Source: CBDUQN01 sp965369375 (GTDB taxonomy: Bacteria > Krumholzibacteriota > Krumholzibacteriia > Krumholzibacteriales > Krumholzibacteriaceae). From it: DNA of 64,000 nucleotides. The position numbers and the translations under genes are program-made. The stretch is taken from the NCBI GenBank assembly GCA_965369375.1, contig CBDUQN010000001.1, forward strand, positions 71,430 to 135,429, written 5' to 3'. Under the pieces are notes generated by a model. It made no database searches, was not told the DNA's origin, and saw only the letters and a program-made list of their open reading frames with translations. The stretch's first letter is position 1. Each line of letters begins with the position of its first letter. Shown here one piece after another: positions 1 through 8,853 of this stretch.

Positions 1-947
1 TCGGTCAAGCCGTACATCGAGTATATCGCGGCGCCGGAGAATATCTTTTGCAGCCCGCGTATATGGCTCTCCGGCAGTGCGGCGGCCGTATTCGTTATGT
101 AGCGCAGATGCTCGAACCGCTCTTTCTCCAATTCTTTCAACTGGAGCAGTATCGCCGCCATGGTCGGCACGATAGGGAATCCGGTTACCTTCTCCTTCTT
201 GATGAGGTTGATCACCGCATACGGATAGAGAAACGTTTTTTCAAGTATGACGGTTCCCCCGAATTGGGCCGCCATGATCACCTGGTAGAGACCGTAGTCG
301 AAGGAGAGGGGAAGGACATCGAGGATAATGTCACTCTCGACATTCTCGAGGTATGTCGTGATCGACGTCGAAGCCGCAACCATATTCTGGTGCGTCAGCA
401 TAACCCCTTTGGGATTTCCGGTTGTCCCGGATGTATAGATGAGCGCCGCGAGATCCATATCTATTGTTTTTCTTGGAACTCCGGTTTCCGGAGAACATGC
501 AAGGATCTCGTTCCATTGCATAAGACGGAAGCGCGCATCGCCTGGATCCATCTTCTTGTCCCCAACGAGCACGACTGATTTCATTGAAGGAGTATTGGCG
601 GCTGCGGCGCCTGCAACCTTCCATTTGTTTTCGCTGGTGATGAGTGCGGTCGCGCGGCAGTTATTGAGGATATACGTGAACTTGTCCTTCTTCGTGGTGG
701 GATTGACGACGACAAAGATCGCGCCGGCCTTGAGTATCCCGAAGATCGAGATAACCGTCTCGGCCGAATTATCCAGATAAACGACGACGCGATCGCCGTA
801 GGCAACACCGGATCGTATGAGACCAAGAGCGATCTTGTTGGCCCCAGCGTTAATGTCCTTGTATGCATAGCGTTCGGCGCCAGTTACGAGAGCCGTTTTG
901 TCCGGATGCCTTTCAGTGGATCTTTCTAGGAATTCTTGGATCAACAT
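1..947 (-). CDS. AMP-forming acyl/aryl ligase, C-terminus cut off by window edge
   Basis: This is the N-terminal ~315 residues of an ANL-superfamily adenylating enzyme, which activates a carboxylic acid as acyl-AMP and passes it to CoA or a carrier protein. The reading frame starts at the ATG complementary to 945-947 (MLIQEFLERSTER) and stays open to base 1. The phosphate-binding P-loop TSGTTGNPKGV is near residue 171. The adenylation C-terminal subdomain lies outside the window. An acyl carrier protein gene lies 65 bp upstream on the same strand, so the likely acceptor is that carrier. Known family context: ligase plus carrier pairs accompany exosortase-type polysaccharide loci, which fits the neighbours here, but no exosortase is visible. 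Substrate unknown. Confidence 0.9.
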   Translation of the reverse strand, partial: MLIQEFLERSTERHPDKTALVTGAERYAYKDINAGANKIALGLIRSGVAYGDRVVVYLDNSAETVISIFGILKAGAIFVVVNPTTKKDKFTYILNNCRATALITSENKWKVAGAAAANTPSMKSVVLVGDKKMDPGDARFRLMQWNEILACSPETGVPRKTIDMDLAALIYTSGTTGNPKGVMLTHQNMVAASTSITTYLENVESDIILDVLPLSFDYGLYQVIMAAQFGGTVILEKTFLYPYAVINLIKKEKVTGFPIVPTMAAILLQLKELEKERFEHLRYITNTAAALPESHIRGLQKIFSGAAIYSMYGLT

Positions 948-1012
948 GAATAAAAAGGGATTGAGGATGCAATCCGTTCGTACAAACCCCCAACTTCGTG
1001 TTCGTGTCTATT

Positions 1013-1297
1013 TCAGTTGCTTGTTTTACCCGCAATATATTCACTCAGTTTGCTGACAGAATCGAAATTTTCCGGTACGAGCTCGTCATCTTTCACTTCG
1101 ATCCCGAATTCTTCTTCCACGAACGATACCAATTCGAGAATCCCCGTTGAGTCTATGATCCCCTTTTCGAGAAAGGAGTCGTTATCGTCCAATGCGGCTT
1201 CTTCTGCTCCGAGAAGGGCGTTTTCAACGATGAAATCTCTTATCTGTTTTCTTGCATCCAAGTGCGTACCCCCAAGTCCTTTCAATGGAAGCTCCAC
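1013..1297 (-). CDS. acyl carrier protein
   Basis: A small acidic carrier protein with the phosphopantetheine attachment motif GIIDSTG, Ser about residue 50, followed by the usual helix (LELVSFVEEEFGI). The carrier fold begins near residue 14 (DARKQIRDF). The annotated ATG gives 94 residues, but a TTG at 1259-1261 (LDARKQ), preceded by a purine-rich GGGGG stretch, would give a more typical 82-residue carrier and may be the true start. It precedes the AMP-forming ligase on the same strand and probably receives that enzyme's acyl group. It lies at the edge of a polysaccharide locus, so delivery of an acyl or aryl decoration to the glycan is a reasonable inference. Substrate cannot be deduced. 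Confidence 0.88.
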   Translation of the reverse strand: MELPLKGLGGTHLDARKQIRDFIVENALLGAEEAALDDNDSFLEKGIIDSTGILELVSFVEEEFGIEVKDDELVPENFDSVSKLSEYIAGKTSN

Positions 1298-1334
1298 ATG
1301 TAAATGAAACTAGCATAGCAATAGCGCATGAACA

Positions 1335-1359
1335 ATAAAAATAACGGACGTTTGCCGTT
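1335..1359 (-). terminator. weak terminator-like hairpin after the PorV-like gene
   Basis: On the minus strand a short inverted repeat AACGG/CCGTT with a 7-nt loop is followed by ATTTTTATTG. It sits between the PorV-like gene and the acyl carrier gene. The stem is only 5-6 bp, so this is a weak call. Confidence 0.35.
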
Positions 1360-1404
1360 CACGCAATTCCTGTAGCAATAAAAATGCCGCAATGCAGGGC
1401 AGGA

Positions 1405-2349
1405 TTATAGTATTGAGAAGTAGACAGATACTCTGTGAAACGAGCCGAGGTCGCCGTAGTCGGTCCACGCGTAATCAACCATCAATGCCTCTTTCACCTT
1501 GATGCCGCCGCCGAAGGTGAAGCCTCCGCCCGGTCTGTATTCCTGTCCGCAGTATCCCGCTCTGACGGCCAGCATCTTGATCACTTCTACTTCCAGTCCG
1601 GCGCTGACGTAGATGTTTTCATACCGCGGCTTGACGAGATCAAAGGCGAGAGCGACGCCGAGATCGTCGGGGATCAGTTCGCTTTCATGGTAGGCGCCGA
1701 AGCGGATCGTAAGCGGCAGGGGCTCTCCATGCGAGTCGAACCTGATATCTGGACCGAGGTTCTGCGCCGAGAAACCTATCTTCGTCATGGGCTTTTCGAT
1801 GGTGTAGAGCGCTCCGATATCGACTCCCATGCCGCTGGCCGTCCATTCATCGAGTGTTTCGCGGAAGAATTTGAGATTCATCCCTGCAGTGAATTGCTTT
1901 ACCGGTGTGATACCGAGTCCTATGAGAACCTGATAGTTATTGTTCTTCAGATCCTCTGTTTCCTGACCCTGATCGTCGTATCCCTGAATATCCGGACGGT
2001 AGGTATATATGATGCCGCCGCTTATGATGAACTTTTCATTTATTCTATGGTGACCCGACAGATTGTCATACTTGGTGTCGACGATCCATTGAGAGTGGGA
2101 AATACCGAGACCGCTCCCCTCCATATCATGCAGCGCCGCCGGATTTGAGAGCCAGTTGAACGGATCGCCCGATAGCGCCGCTTTTGTCTCACCCAGCGCG
2201 ATCGATTTCGGACCGACGGGGAGCGTCAGGTAACTCGCGCCGGCGCTCGAAGTGCCTTCCTGCGCCAGAGCCGAATGGGCGAGAAACAGACAGGGGATCA
2301 GCAACGCGGAAAGGAAACATAATAGATGATTCGATTTTAAGTGTTTCAT
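1405..2349 (-). CDS. PorV/PorQ-family outer-membrane beta-barrel protein
   Basis: A 314-residue exported protein. The start chosen is the ATG at 2347-2349, because it opens a clean signal peptide (MKHLKSNHLL...SALAQ); an in-frame upstream extension is Arg-rich and overlaps the neighbour. After the signal come alternating beta strands rich in Gly and aromatics. Early in the mature part are GASYLTLPVGPKSIALGETKAA and 'WLSNPAAL', the pattern of the UPF0164/PorV-PorQ family, FadL-like barrels of the FCB group. The C-terminus (FHRVSVYFSIL) ends in an aromatic strand as barrels do. It lies 11 bp downstream of a FnIII/FlgD-type secreted protein on the same strand, so the two are probably co-transcribed. 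PorV shuttles type IX cargo, but no other type IX gene is visible here. Confidence 0.85.
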   Translation of the reverse strand: MKHLKSNHLLCFLSALLIPCLFLAHSALAQEGTSSAGASYLTLPVGPKSIALGETKAALSGDPFNWLSNPAALHDMEGSGLGISHSQWIVDTKYDNLSGHHRINEKFIISGGIIYTYRPDIQGYDDQGQETEDLKNNNYQVLIGLGITPVKQFTAGMNLKFFRETLDEWTASGMGVDIGALYTIEKPMTKIGFSAQNLGPDIRFDSHGEPLPLTIRFGAYHESELIPDDLGVALAFDLVKPRYENIYVSAGLEVEVIKMLAVRAGYCGQEYRPGGGFTFGGGIKVKEALMVDYAWTDYGDLGSFHRVSVYFSIL

Positions 2350-2360
2350 TATGTAATCCT

Positions 2361-3272
2361 TTATCCTTTGTTGACTATCATGATTGGACGTCTGTCGATG
2401 ACTGTTCCGGTGGCGTCTTTCACGATCACGTAGTACACGCCGCTCATGACGCGATTTCCCTGAGCGTTCATGCCGTCCCAATCAAGCGATGATTCGGTTC
2501 CGACTTCCTGGCTCCAGACCTCGAGTCCATTCTCATTGTATACGGTAACGGTTCCGCCGCTCGGCAGATTATCGATGTTGAGGTTGCCCATGCTCGGATG
2601 GTACGGAACGGGATAGACACTGAGCAACGGCGACGTCGGCGCGACAGGCTCTTCACCGGTAATTACGAGTGTGTCGATGGCGGAGATGAGCATGTCACCC
2701 TGGTTGGTATAGGAGACCGCTCTCAGAATATACGTCTGAGGCGTAAGGAGATTTCCCATCGTAACCGCGTGGGAGTTTGCGTAAGTATCGTTATCCCAAT
2801 CAGTTATTGATTCAAAGTTGTAGGCGCGGCCGAACTGGACAAATCCGATCGACGGCGTCAGGGTCGACCAGCTGATCTCATAGGTGCCGGCGTTGATTTG
2901 CGTAATGTCCGTTATGCGGCAGAGGTTCTTCGTCTGCTCGTCTGCATCCTGGGGGATCGTGAAACCGGACACGCGGTTGGAGAAGGGGCTTCTCTCACCG
3001 GCGGTGTTCTTTGCTATTATTCTATAGTAGTATACCGTGCTTTTCTGGAGGTTTGTATCCATGTAGGAGTGCGTCGATGCGTCGACACTGTCGATCGCCT
3101 GAAAACCCGAAGAGGCGGTCAGGGATCGATAGATGACATAGCCGATGATATCCGGTTCGGGATTCGACGGCCATGTAAAGAGGAATTCTGTTGTTTCCTG
3201 AGCAGCGAGAGGTGCTGAAAGGATAAAGAGAAGACCGACGAATAAGCCGCAAAGTGTTGCTTTTTTAATCAT
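2361..3272 (-). CDS. secreted fibronectin type III protein with FlgD/type-IX-like C-terminal domain
   Basis: A 303-residue exported protein. A signal peptide (LLFILSAPLAAQ, residues ~14-25) leads into a fibronectin type III domain (about 28-110, with GYVIYRSL and YYYRIIAKN). A second beta-rich segment runs to about 200. The final ~90 residues (LSVYPVPYHPS...VYNENGLEVWSQ...SGVYYVIVKD) match the FlgD-like Ig / type IX sorting-domain style common in FCB secreted proteins. The PorV-like gene follows 11 bp later. A promoter with TTGAAA and TACATT lies just upstream. The likely role is a cell-surface structural or adhesive protein, or an accessory of the adjacent barrel. No catalytic residues are evident. 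Confidence 0.85.
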   Translation of the reverse strand: MIKKATLCGLFVGLLFILSAPLAAQETTEFLFTWPSNPEPDIIGYVIYRSLTASSGFQAIDSVDASTHSYMDTNLQKSTVYYYRIIAKNTAGERSPFSNRVSGFTIPQDADEQTKNLCRITDITQINAGTYEISWSTLTPSIGFVQFGRAYNFESITDWDNDTYANSHAVTMGNLLTPQTYILRAVSYTNQGDMLISAIDTLVITGEEPVAPTSPLLSVYPVPYHPSMGNLNIDNLPSGGTVTVYNENGLEVWSQEVGTESSLDWDGMNAQGNRVMSGVYYVIVKDATGTVIDRRPIMIVNKG

Positions 3273-3329
3273 GATTTCACTCCATTGCGTTGAGGGCCGA
3301 TGCCACCTTCTTCTCTTTCAATTTTGATC

Positions 3330-3358
3330 AATGTATGAAATCGCCCCTTCGATTTCAA
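3330..3358 (-). promoter_or_regulatory. sigma-70 promoter for the FnIII/PorV pair
   Basis: On the minus strand TTGAAA (complement of 3353-3358) is followed 17 bp later by TACATT (complement of 3330-3335). It is the best spaced pair upstream of the FnIII start at 3272. Confidence 0.45.
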
Positions 3359-3760
3359 TAACATTAATTGCATTTTTATACTTTTTTCGCAAATTCATAT
3401 ATCTCAAATGACTACGGTCGCGGGTTTTTCTGTTGCGATCTTGTTTCTCAGCGTTTCTTCTCATACCCAGTTAAAACCCTTGATATATTGAAGTCATTCG
3501 CTATTCATCGAACTTTACTTTGTGCATTTCTTATCTCACTGGCTGAGCGATTATGAAGCAATATTTTTGCCATACTCATTGTTTCGCTTTGATTCGTTTG
3601 CAAAGCCGCCGTATTTAAACCTCCGAGCTTTATTGGAACGATCGGTCGAAGAGCGATCCAGGCGATCTTTTCGTGCATCGTGTCAACGAAAGCATGGAAG
3701 AGGCTCGTGGAAGAAGGTATTTACGATTCGCATCGAAGCGTGTTAGTGTAATGAGCGGAA
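3359..3760. other. intergenic stretch without a supported gene
   Basis: This is the bulk of a 566-bp gap between the divergent FnIII gene and the first beta-helix gene. It is AT-richer than its flanks and rich in T-runs. Short open frames exist, but none has a ribosome site or recognisable product. The last ~80 bases (3760-3838) resemble the leader of the paralogous gene at 5765 and hold a -24/-12 promoter. I see nothing else in it. Confidence 0.6.
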
Positions 3761-3789
3761 AAACTTGATGGAATATCATTATTAGTTGA

Positions 3790-3807
3790 CCGGCATATTC
3801 TTTGCAA
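3790..3807 (+). promoter_or_regulatory. sigma-54 (-24/-12) promoter of first beta-helix gene
   Basis: CCGGCATATTCTTTGCAA has GG at 3792-3793 and GC at 3804-3805, exactly 10 bp apart, with TTGCA at the -12 box. An almost identical element lies upstream of the paralogous gene at 5765. A sigma-70 reading (TTGACC, 17 bp, TATATA, beginning at 3786) also fits, so the sigma factor needs an experiment. Confidence 0.6.
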
Positions 3808-3838
3808 TTATATAGAGAGTAGTTTTCGGAGGTCGATA

Positions 3839-5560
3839 ATGAGACTCAGAACTCAAATTCTAATCTTTCCGATAATGTCATTGATTATGTGTGCGATATT
3901 GCATGCTGAAACCTACTATTTATCCCCGTCGGGAGATAACGGTAATTCCGGAACCGCGACGACAACGGCGTGGGCGACGTTGCAATATGCCGAGGACATG
4001 TTGCAGCCCGGAGATACACTGCTTGTCATGGGCGGTACGTATTCGACGCAGCAGTATATGTGGGGCGGACCGAGCGGCACGGAGGGTAATCCGATCGTGC
4101 TCAAGGCGTACGGCGATGGTGTGGCGTACTTCCAGCGGGGTGGGAGCAACGGCGTGTTTTTCGTCCTGACTGCGAGCTGGTTCGTCATCGACGGCCAAAG
4201 TTACCTTAATGGCGGCGACGCACAGCGATACCTCGTATTTCAGTCGGGTGCGTATGACGGCATGGCCTCGAATTATGCGTACTCGTGCATAACCGGCGCG
4301 TCGGCGCGACATGTAACGATACACAAAGCCGAGTTCAGCGGATTGTATTGCGGTCATAGCAATGCGCCCGGTGATTACAGCGCCGCATGGCTCTACAACG
4401 GATTCATACTCGATCAATGTGAGTACTGGGAAATAACGAATTGTCACATTCATCATGTCGGTGATTCCACCTGGACGTACGGATCGGGGTACCCGTTCTT
4501 TGCCGATAATTGTCGCTTTTTGCTTCTCGAGAATAACGAGCTCGATCATGGCGGGCACGGGATGGTCGAGCTGAGAAACAGCCAGTACTGTATCGTGCGC
4601 GGCAACAGACTCACAAACTACTGGGGTGGGGGCATATACCTGTATATCGGGACTGCCTACAACCTGATCGAGGATAATTTGATCCTCCATTCGGGCACTT
4701 CATACGGTGATGGTATGGATCCGGACTATCCCAAACCCTGCGTGCAGCTTTCCGCCTCACGCAACGTTTTCCGGAACAATGTCCTCTATACCCCGTTCAA
4801 TCAGGGGTTCGATTTCGAAGCATACGGCAATGTCGATAATGTCGACTCCAACCTGGTTTACAACAACACGATTTATAACTCGAAGTGGGGCTACGGGAAT
4901 ATGATCCTCCAGGTAAGGACCGCGGGGCGCACCTGTGAAGATAATCTCATCGCAAATAATATCATCTATAAGAGCATAGGATGGGGTGGAGGCACCGCCT
5001 GCAACAGCACCAATGTGCCTCACGCTTCACCGGAGATACTCATTACGATGCCGTACGCCGACGACAACGGCAACTGGCTCGAGCCCGATGAATACGGTGT
5101 CCTGCCGCACAGCACGCATTTCGGCGGAAATCGATTCGCGCACAATCTGCTCAGGCATTACAGTTCCACGGCCGATTATGACAGCATGATCACCTATTCA
5201 GGCGATATGGATTACCGGGATTATTGCAGAAGATGGACCGTTGCCGATTTAGAGGCATTGGATCCCGTAGCGTGGTACGGTAATATCTCGGATAATCCAC
5301 GGTTTGTGTCTGAGGATCCTGAAGTCTACGGATTGACATCGGGGTGGTGGCATCTCCAGCCGGGTAGTTCCTGCATCGACGGGGGGATCGTCGTAGACGA
5401 TTGGATAGGGGCTTATGTGGAATCTCTCCATCCGGGATACGGCTGGGGAAACAGGAGTTACGTCGGCGCGGCGCCGGATATCGGCGCATACGAGCATGGC
5501 GAGGATGTAACGGGCCCTCCCGGTCCTCCCAGCCTGGAGATTCATCCGGGCAGCAAGTAG
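3839..5560 (+). CDS. secreted right-handed parallel beta-helix protein (paralog A)
   Basis: A 573-residue exported protein with signal peptide MRLRTQILIF...ILHA and a mature start at ETYYLSPSGDNG. The opening (SPSGDNGNSGT...AWATLQYA...PGDTLLVMGGTY) is the DUF1565/pectate-lyase-like start of right-handed beta-helix proteins. The middle shows repeated N-rich turns (LLENNELDHGGHG, NLIEDNLILHSG, NNTIYNSKWGYG, NLIANNIIY) expected of helix rungs. The family includes polysaccharide lyases, epimerases and surface adhesins; no catalytic signature was identified. It ends in a proline-rich tail (GPPGPPSLEIHPGSK) shared with the next gene. Start: ATG after TCGGAGG. It lies in a polysaccharide locus, so binding or trimming of the glycan is likely. 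Confidence 0.85.
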   Translation: MRLRTQILIFPIMSLIMCAILHAETYYLSPSGDNGNSGTATTTAWATLQYAEDMLQPGDTLLVMGGTYSTQQYMWGGPSGTEGNPIVLKAYGDGVAYFQRGGSNGVFFVLTASWFVIDGQSYLNGGDAQRYLVFQSGAYDGMASNYAYSCITGASARHVTIHKAEFSGLYCGHSNAPGDYSAAWLYNGFILDQCEYWEITNCHIHHVGDSTWTYGSGYPFFADNCRFLLLENNELDHGGHGMVELRNSQYCIVRGNRLTNYWGGGIYLYIGTAYNLIEDNLILHSGTSYGDGMDPDYPKPCVQLSASRNVFRNNVLYTPFNQGFDFEAYGNVDNVDSNLVYNNTIYNSKWGYGNMILQVRTAGRTCEDNLIANNIIYKSIGWGGGTACNSTNVPHASPEILITMPYADDNGNWLEPDEYGVLPHSTHFGGNRFAHNLLRHYSSTADYDSMITYSGDMDYRDYCRRWTVADLEALDPVAWYGNISDNPRFVSEDPEVYGLTSGWWHLQPGSSCIDGGIVVDDWIGAYVESLHPGYGWGNRSYVGAAPDIGAYEHGEDVTGPPGPPSLEIHPGSK

Positions 5561-5714
5561 GGCAATCGCTCTTCCAAGTTATCCCCCGATTTTTTCAGGC
5601 TCGTTTTAACGAGACCGCTGTATATATTGAATAAAAGGAATTATTCTCTGCAATGGGGCAGGTTGTGCTAGTATGCTCAATGAGCGAAATCGAAAAGATT
5701 TCATTATCGTTTGA

Positions 5715-5732
5715 CCGGCATGTTCCTTGCAA
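5715..5732 (+). promoter_or_regulatory. sigma-54 (-24/-12) promoter of second beta-helix gene
   Basis: CCGGCATGTTCCTTGCAA has GG at 5717-5718 and GC at 5729-5730 with 10 bp between. It matches the element upstream of the paralog at 3839 at nearly every position, and flanking sequence (AATGAGCG..., the TTGACC block and TTTTCGGAGGTC) is also shared. This shows that promoter and gene were duplicated together. Confidence 0.62.
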
Positions 5733-5764
5733 TTATACGAAAGTAAATTTTCGGAGGTCTGTCA

Positions 5765-7480
5765 ATGAAACATAGAATACAGCTGATTATTTTTCTGATT
5801 ATGTTATCGAGCATGTTTGTTTCTCTGCATGCTGAAATATATTACATGTCTCCATCGGGAGATGACGGAAATACCGGGACCACCCAAACAACTGCGTGGG
5901 CTACGTTACAGTATGCCGACGGCATGATAGGTCCGGGAGATACCTTGTTGATAGTGGGGGGGGTCTATCCGGGCGCGCAGGCTATTACTTCCCCCAGGAG
6001 CGGGACCGGTCCGAACAGTTATGTCACATTCAAGGCTTTGGGGGATGCGCCGGCGATTTTCCAGCAGGGCGGCAGTAACGGTGGATTCGCCTTGATAGGG
6101 AACAATTCCTGGATTTGCATTGACGGAGAGAGCTATATAAATCCGAGCGATACGACCCGCTATATCGTTTTCATGTATGGCGCGCACGACGGGATGGCCG
6201 CAAACTATGTCGAGTATGGTTTCTCGGTACTGTCTTCGCAACATATCAAGGTCAAGGGAGTGGAATTCAACGGGCTCAACTGCGGTCACAGTAACGCCCC
6301 GTGTGATTTCGAAACAGCATCGGTGTATAACATGCTCCGTATCTGGAACAGCGATTATTTCGAGCTCAATAATTGTTACGTTCATCATGTCGGGGATTCC
6401 AACTGGCACATGGGATACGGTTACGGTCTGGAAACCAGAAACAGCAACTTCATGAGGATCGAGAACTGCCGATTCGAACAGATCGGTCATGCGATAACGG
6501 ATTTCGGCACGAGCGGCCAACCGTGCTACTACGCGACATTCCGGAACAACGTGTTCAACAACGGGTGGGGCGGCGGCGTCTACATCTATTATCCGTCCGG
6601 ATATAACTTGATCGAAGGAAATAAGATCTATAACTCCGGAACGGCGTATGGTGATCCGATAAACAGTTCTTATGGCAGCGGCTGTACACAGGGCGTGGAG
6701 CAGAAGTATCCCAAGCCGTGCGTTCAAATATCGAGTTCAAAAAACGTTTTCAGGGATAATGTGATATATACCCCGTGGAACCAGGGCTTTGATTTCGAGG
6801 CGTATACGAATAGAGTGGTCGATTCGAACCTCGTGTACAACAATACGATCTACTATACGAACTGGTACTACGGAATCATGAATCTTCAGGTGCGCTCGGC
6901 GGGAACCACGTGTAACGGAAACGTTATCGCCAACAATATTATATACCGAAACGAGTATGACCTCTATGACGTCGGCACATTGGGGCGGAGAATACCCTCT
7001 GTGGCGCTCTACAAGACGTATGACTCGTACAATATGCCGTCCAATAATATGTTCAGTAACAACCTCATGCGGCTCCATCGTTCCGCGCCGAGCGACAGCG
7101 AGGTTGTATTCACTTACGGATACGGCAACTCCGCTCTCGGAAGAGGTTACAGCGTGCCCGCCGTCGAAGCGATGAATCCGGCCGATCTGAACTGGAACAT
7201 ATTCACCGGTAATATTACCGACAGGCCGCAACTGCTTTCCGAAGATCCCGTCAACGTCACCAACTGGTGGTACCTTCTCGCGACCAGCCCGTGTATCGAT
7301 GCGGGAGTTGTCGTGAATGACTGGATCGGCGCCTATGTGGAATCCCGCTATCCCGGGTATGGATGGGGTAACAGGAGTTACGTGGGAACGGCCCCGGATA
7401 TCGGTGCTTTCGAATATGGCGAGGAGCAGTCGGGTCCCCCGGGCCCTCCCGGCCTATCGATTCATCCGGGGAACCAGTAG
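5765..7480 (+). CDS. secreted right-handed parallel beta-helix protein (paralog B)
   Basis: A 571-residue paralog of the gene at 3839. The same features appear in the same order: signal peptide (IIFLIMLSSMFVSLHA), SPSGDDGNTGT start, a GQSY/GESY motif near residue 120, an HHVGDS turn, the PKPCVQ segment, an NQGFDFEAY segment, and the end block VVNDWIGAYVES. It also shares the C-terminal GPPGPPGLSIHPG tail. Differences are concentrated in the C-terminal third, suggesting diversification after duplication. The start ATG follows TCGGAGG. It is convergent with the SGNH hydrolase gene, with only 5 bp between stops. A surface-glycan binding or processing role is inferred from fold and context; enzymatic activity is unproven. 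Confidence 0.85.
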   Translation: MKHRIQLIIFLIMLSSMFVSLHAEIYYMSPSGDDGNTGTTQTTAWATLQYADGMIGPGDTLLIVGGVYPGAQAITSPRSGTGPNSYVTFKALGDAPAIFQQGGSNGGFALIGNNSWICIDGESYINPSDTTRYIVFMYGAHDGMAANYVEYGFSVLSSQHIKVKGVEFNGLNCGHSNAPCDFETASVYNMLRIWNSDYFELNNCYVHHVGDSNWHMGYGYGLETRNSNFMRIENCRFEQIGHAITDFGTSGQPCYYATFRNNVFNNGWGGGVYIYYPSGYNLIEGNKIYNSGTAYGDPINSSYGSGCTQGVEQKYPKPCVQISSSKNVFRDNVIYTPWNQGFDFEAYTNRVVDSNLVYNNTIYYTNWYYGIMNLQVRSAGTTCNGNVIANNIIYRNEYDLYDVGTLGRRIPSVALYKTYDSYNMPSNNMFSNNLMRLHRSAPSDSEVVFTYGYGNSALGRGYSVPAVEAMNPADLNWNIFTGNITDRPQLLSEDPVNVTNWWYLLATSPCIDAGVVVNDWIGAYVESRYPGYGWGNRSYVGTAPDIGAFEYGEEQSGPPGPPGLSIHPGNQ

Positions 7481-7485
7481 AATAA

Positions 7486-8853
7486 TCATCTCTGAAGTTC
7501 TTCGAGTAATCTTCCCGCTATCTCTTGCGCCGCTGTGCGGTGCGCGAGCTCGTTTGGATGTCTGTCCAGATTGTTGACGGTGAGCCGGGAATACTTCTCA
7601 TTGTCGAAGGCGTTTTCCAGGGACCAGACGGGGATGTTGGATGAGGCGGCTGCATCCACAAAATTCCTGTATCGCTCGCGAAATTTCTCCTCGACTATGA
7701 CGGTTATATCGAATGGGACCACCCATACGAGGGCGCCACCATCCTGCGCCATTCTCGAGAAAGCCGATATATCCTCCAAATGAGCTGCAAGCAACGATTG
7801 ATCGGCATACGGATCGACAGCCCCGCTTCCGTCTATCAGATAACGAAATCTAATCCGTTCGACCCGAAGATGCATCTCCTGAAAGAGGTAGAAATTTCTG
7901 AAGAGAATTGCGCTCGGCGTGAACGTGGATTGAAACATTCTCGGTGTTATCGGATAGAGGTAGTCTATATCGTTGAAAACATACAGCAGGAGCACCACGT
8001 CGGGTTTATAGGCCATGCCGTGTTCGAGAAACCGGATGTGATCGCGTGTATGAGTATCCCCTCGGCTCTCGTTGATCACTTCCCAATGTTCCCCCGTCTT
8101 TGCCGTGAGCCTCCGGCCGATCTCGGCACCGAAACGGTTCTCGATCGACTTGATGCCCCAGCCGAACGCGTAAGAATCTCCAATGATCAAAAGGCGTTTT
8201 GTATCCGGTGCCTTCGCTATCGAATGCTCTTCGTCGCGAAAGCCTTCGCGGTTGAATTCAGCATGGCGGCGTCCCCAGAGCATCGTCGTGCAGGTGGGAG
8301 AGCCCTGGGTGGCCGGAAAGACCAGTGCCCTGAAACGGATAATCCCTTCACCGAGCAGCAAGATGCCGATAATGGTGCCGAGAAGGAGCAGGATATTTGC
8401 ATACCTCTTCTTGAGGAACGAGTAGGCATACTGGAATGTTCCGACAAACAACATCAGGAGCGAAATCCATTCGAGAATCACCGCGAGAGGCATGATCGAG
8501 CCGAAAAAATTCAGTCCTATTATCCGTGCCGCGTTGGTGGGATCGTCGATAGCGCTTAAGAAATACGCTATTCCCCAGAACATGATCGCGAGGTCGATCG
8601 AGGGAATACCCGGGTGCGCCGCGGCTTCGCGCCGGCCCGATTTGGGACGTGAACGCCATGCATGGAATATGGTAATGAGGGACAGCAGCGCAGAGACGAT
8701 TATTACGGCAAAAAAGCGATGGGACCACCGCCCGAGAACGGCTCGGCTCTCGAAGGATTGGTACAGGAAGAGGGAGAGTGTGAACAGGACCATCCCGATG
8801 ATCCTGCCGATTCTAGACCTGAGAAAACGGTTCAGCCATTGTTTGAGCGCCAT
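7486..8853 (-). CDS. membrane-anchored SGNH/GDSL hydrolase
   Basis: A 455-residue protein with four to five hydrophobic segments in the first ~175 residues (about 15-35, 47-63, 87-102, 113-138, 152-172), then an SGNH hydrolase domain. Catalytic features are visible: GDSY with Ser about 227 (block I), FNDID around 290 (block III Asn), and DRHPN with Asp/His about 430/432 (block V). In polysaccharide loci such enzymes typically add or remove O-acetyl groups; here the membrane part suggests action at or near the envelope. It is convergent with the beta-helix gene and divergent from the methyltransferase. The ATG at 8851-8853 begins MALKQWLNRF, a basic amphipathic start before the first membrane span. 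Confidence 0.85.
   Translation of the reverse strand: MALKQWLNRFLRSRIGRIIGMVLFTLSLFLYQSFESRAVLGRWSHRFFAVIIVSALLSLITIFHAWRSRPKSGRREAAAHPGIPSIDLAIMFWGIAYFLSAIDDPTNAARIIGLNFFGSIMPLAVILEWISLLMLFVGTFQYAYSFLKKRYANILLLLGTIIGILLLGEGIIRFRALVFPATQGSPTCTTMLWGRRHAEFNREGFRDEEHSIAKAPDTKRLLIIGDSYAFGWGIKSIENRFGAEIGRRLTAKTGEHWEVINESRGDTHTRDHIRFLEHGMAYKPDVVLLLYVFNDIDYLYPITPRMFQSTFTPSAILFRNFYLFQEMHLRVERIRFRYLIDGSGAVDPYADQSLLAAHLEDISAFSRMAQDGGALVWVVPFDITVIVEEKFRERYRNFVDAAASSNIPVWSLENAFDNEKYSRLTVNNLDRHPNELAHRTAAQEIAGRLLEELQR

Noticed and set aside
48..578. 176-codon open frame on the plus strand opposite the AMP-ligase
   Set aside because: The minus strand in the same place encodes the conserved P-loop motif of an adenylating enzyme; the plus frame has no recognisable product.
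1435..2148. 237-codon plus-strand frame opposite the PorV-like gene
   Set aside because: Antisense shadow; the minus strand has the signal peptide and family motifs.
2350..2481. Longer N-terminus (44 residues) for the PorV-like gene
   Set aside because: It is Arg/His-rich, overlaps the FnIII gene and hides the clean signal peptide that begins at 2349.
3920..4690. 256-codon minus-strand frame opposite the first beta-helix gene
   Set aside because: Antisense shadow of a well-supported secreted protein; no ribosome site or family features.
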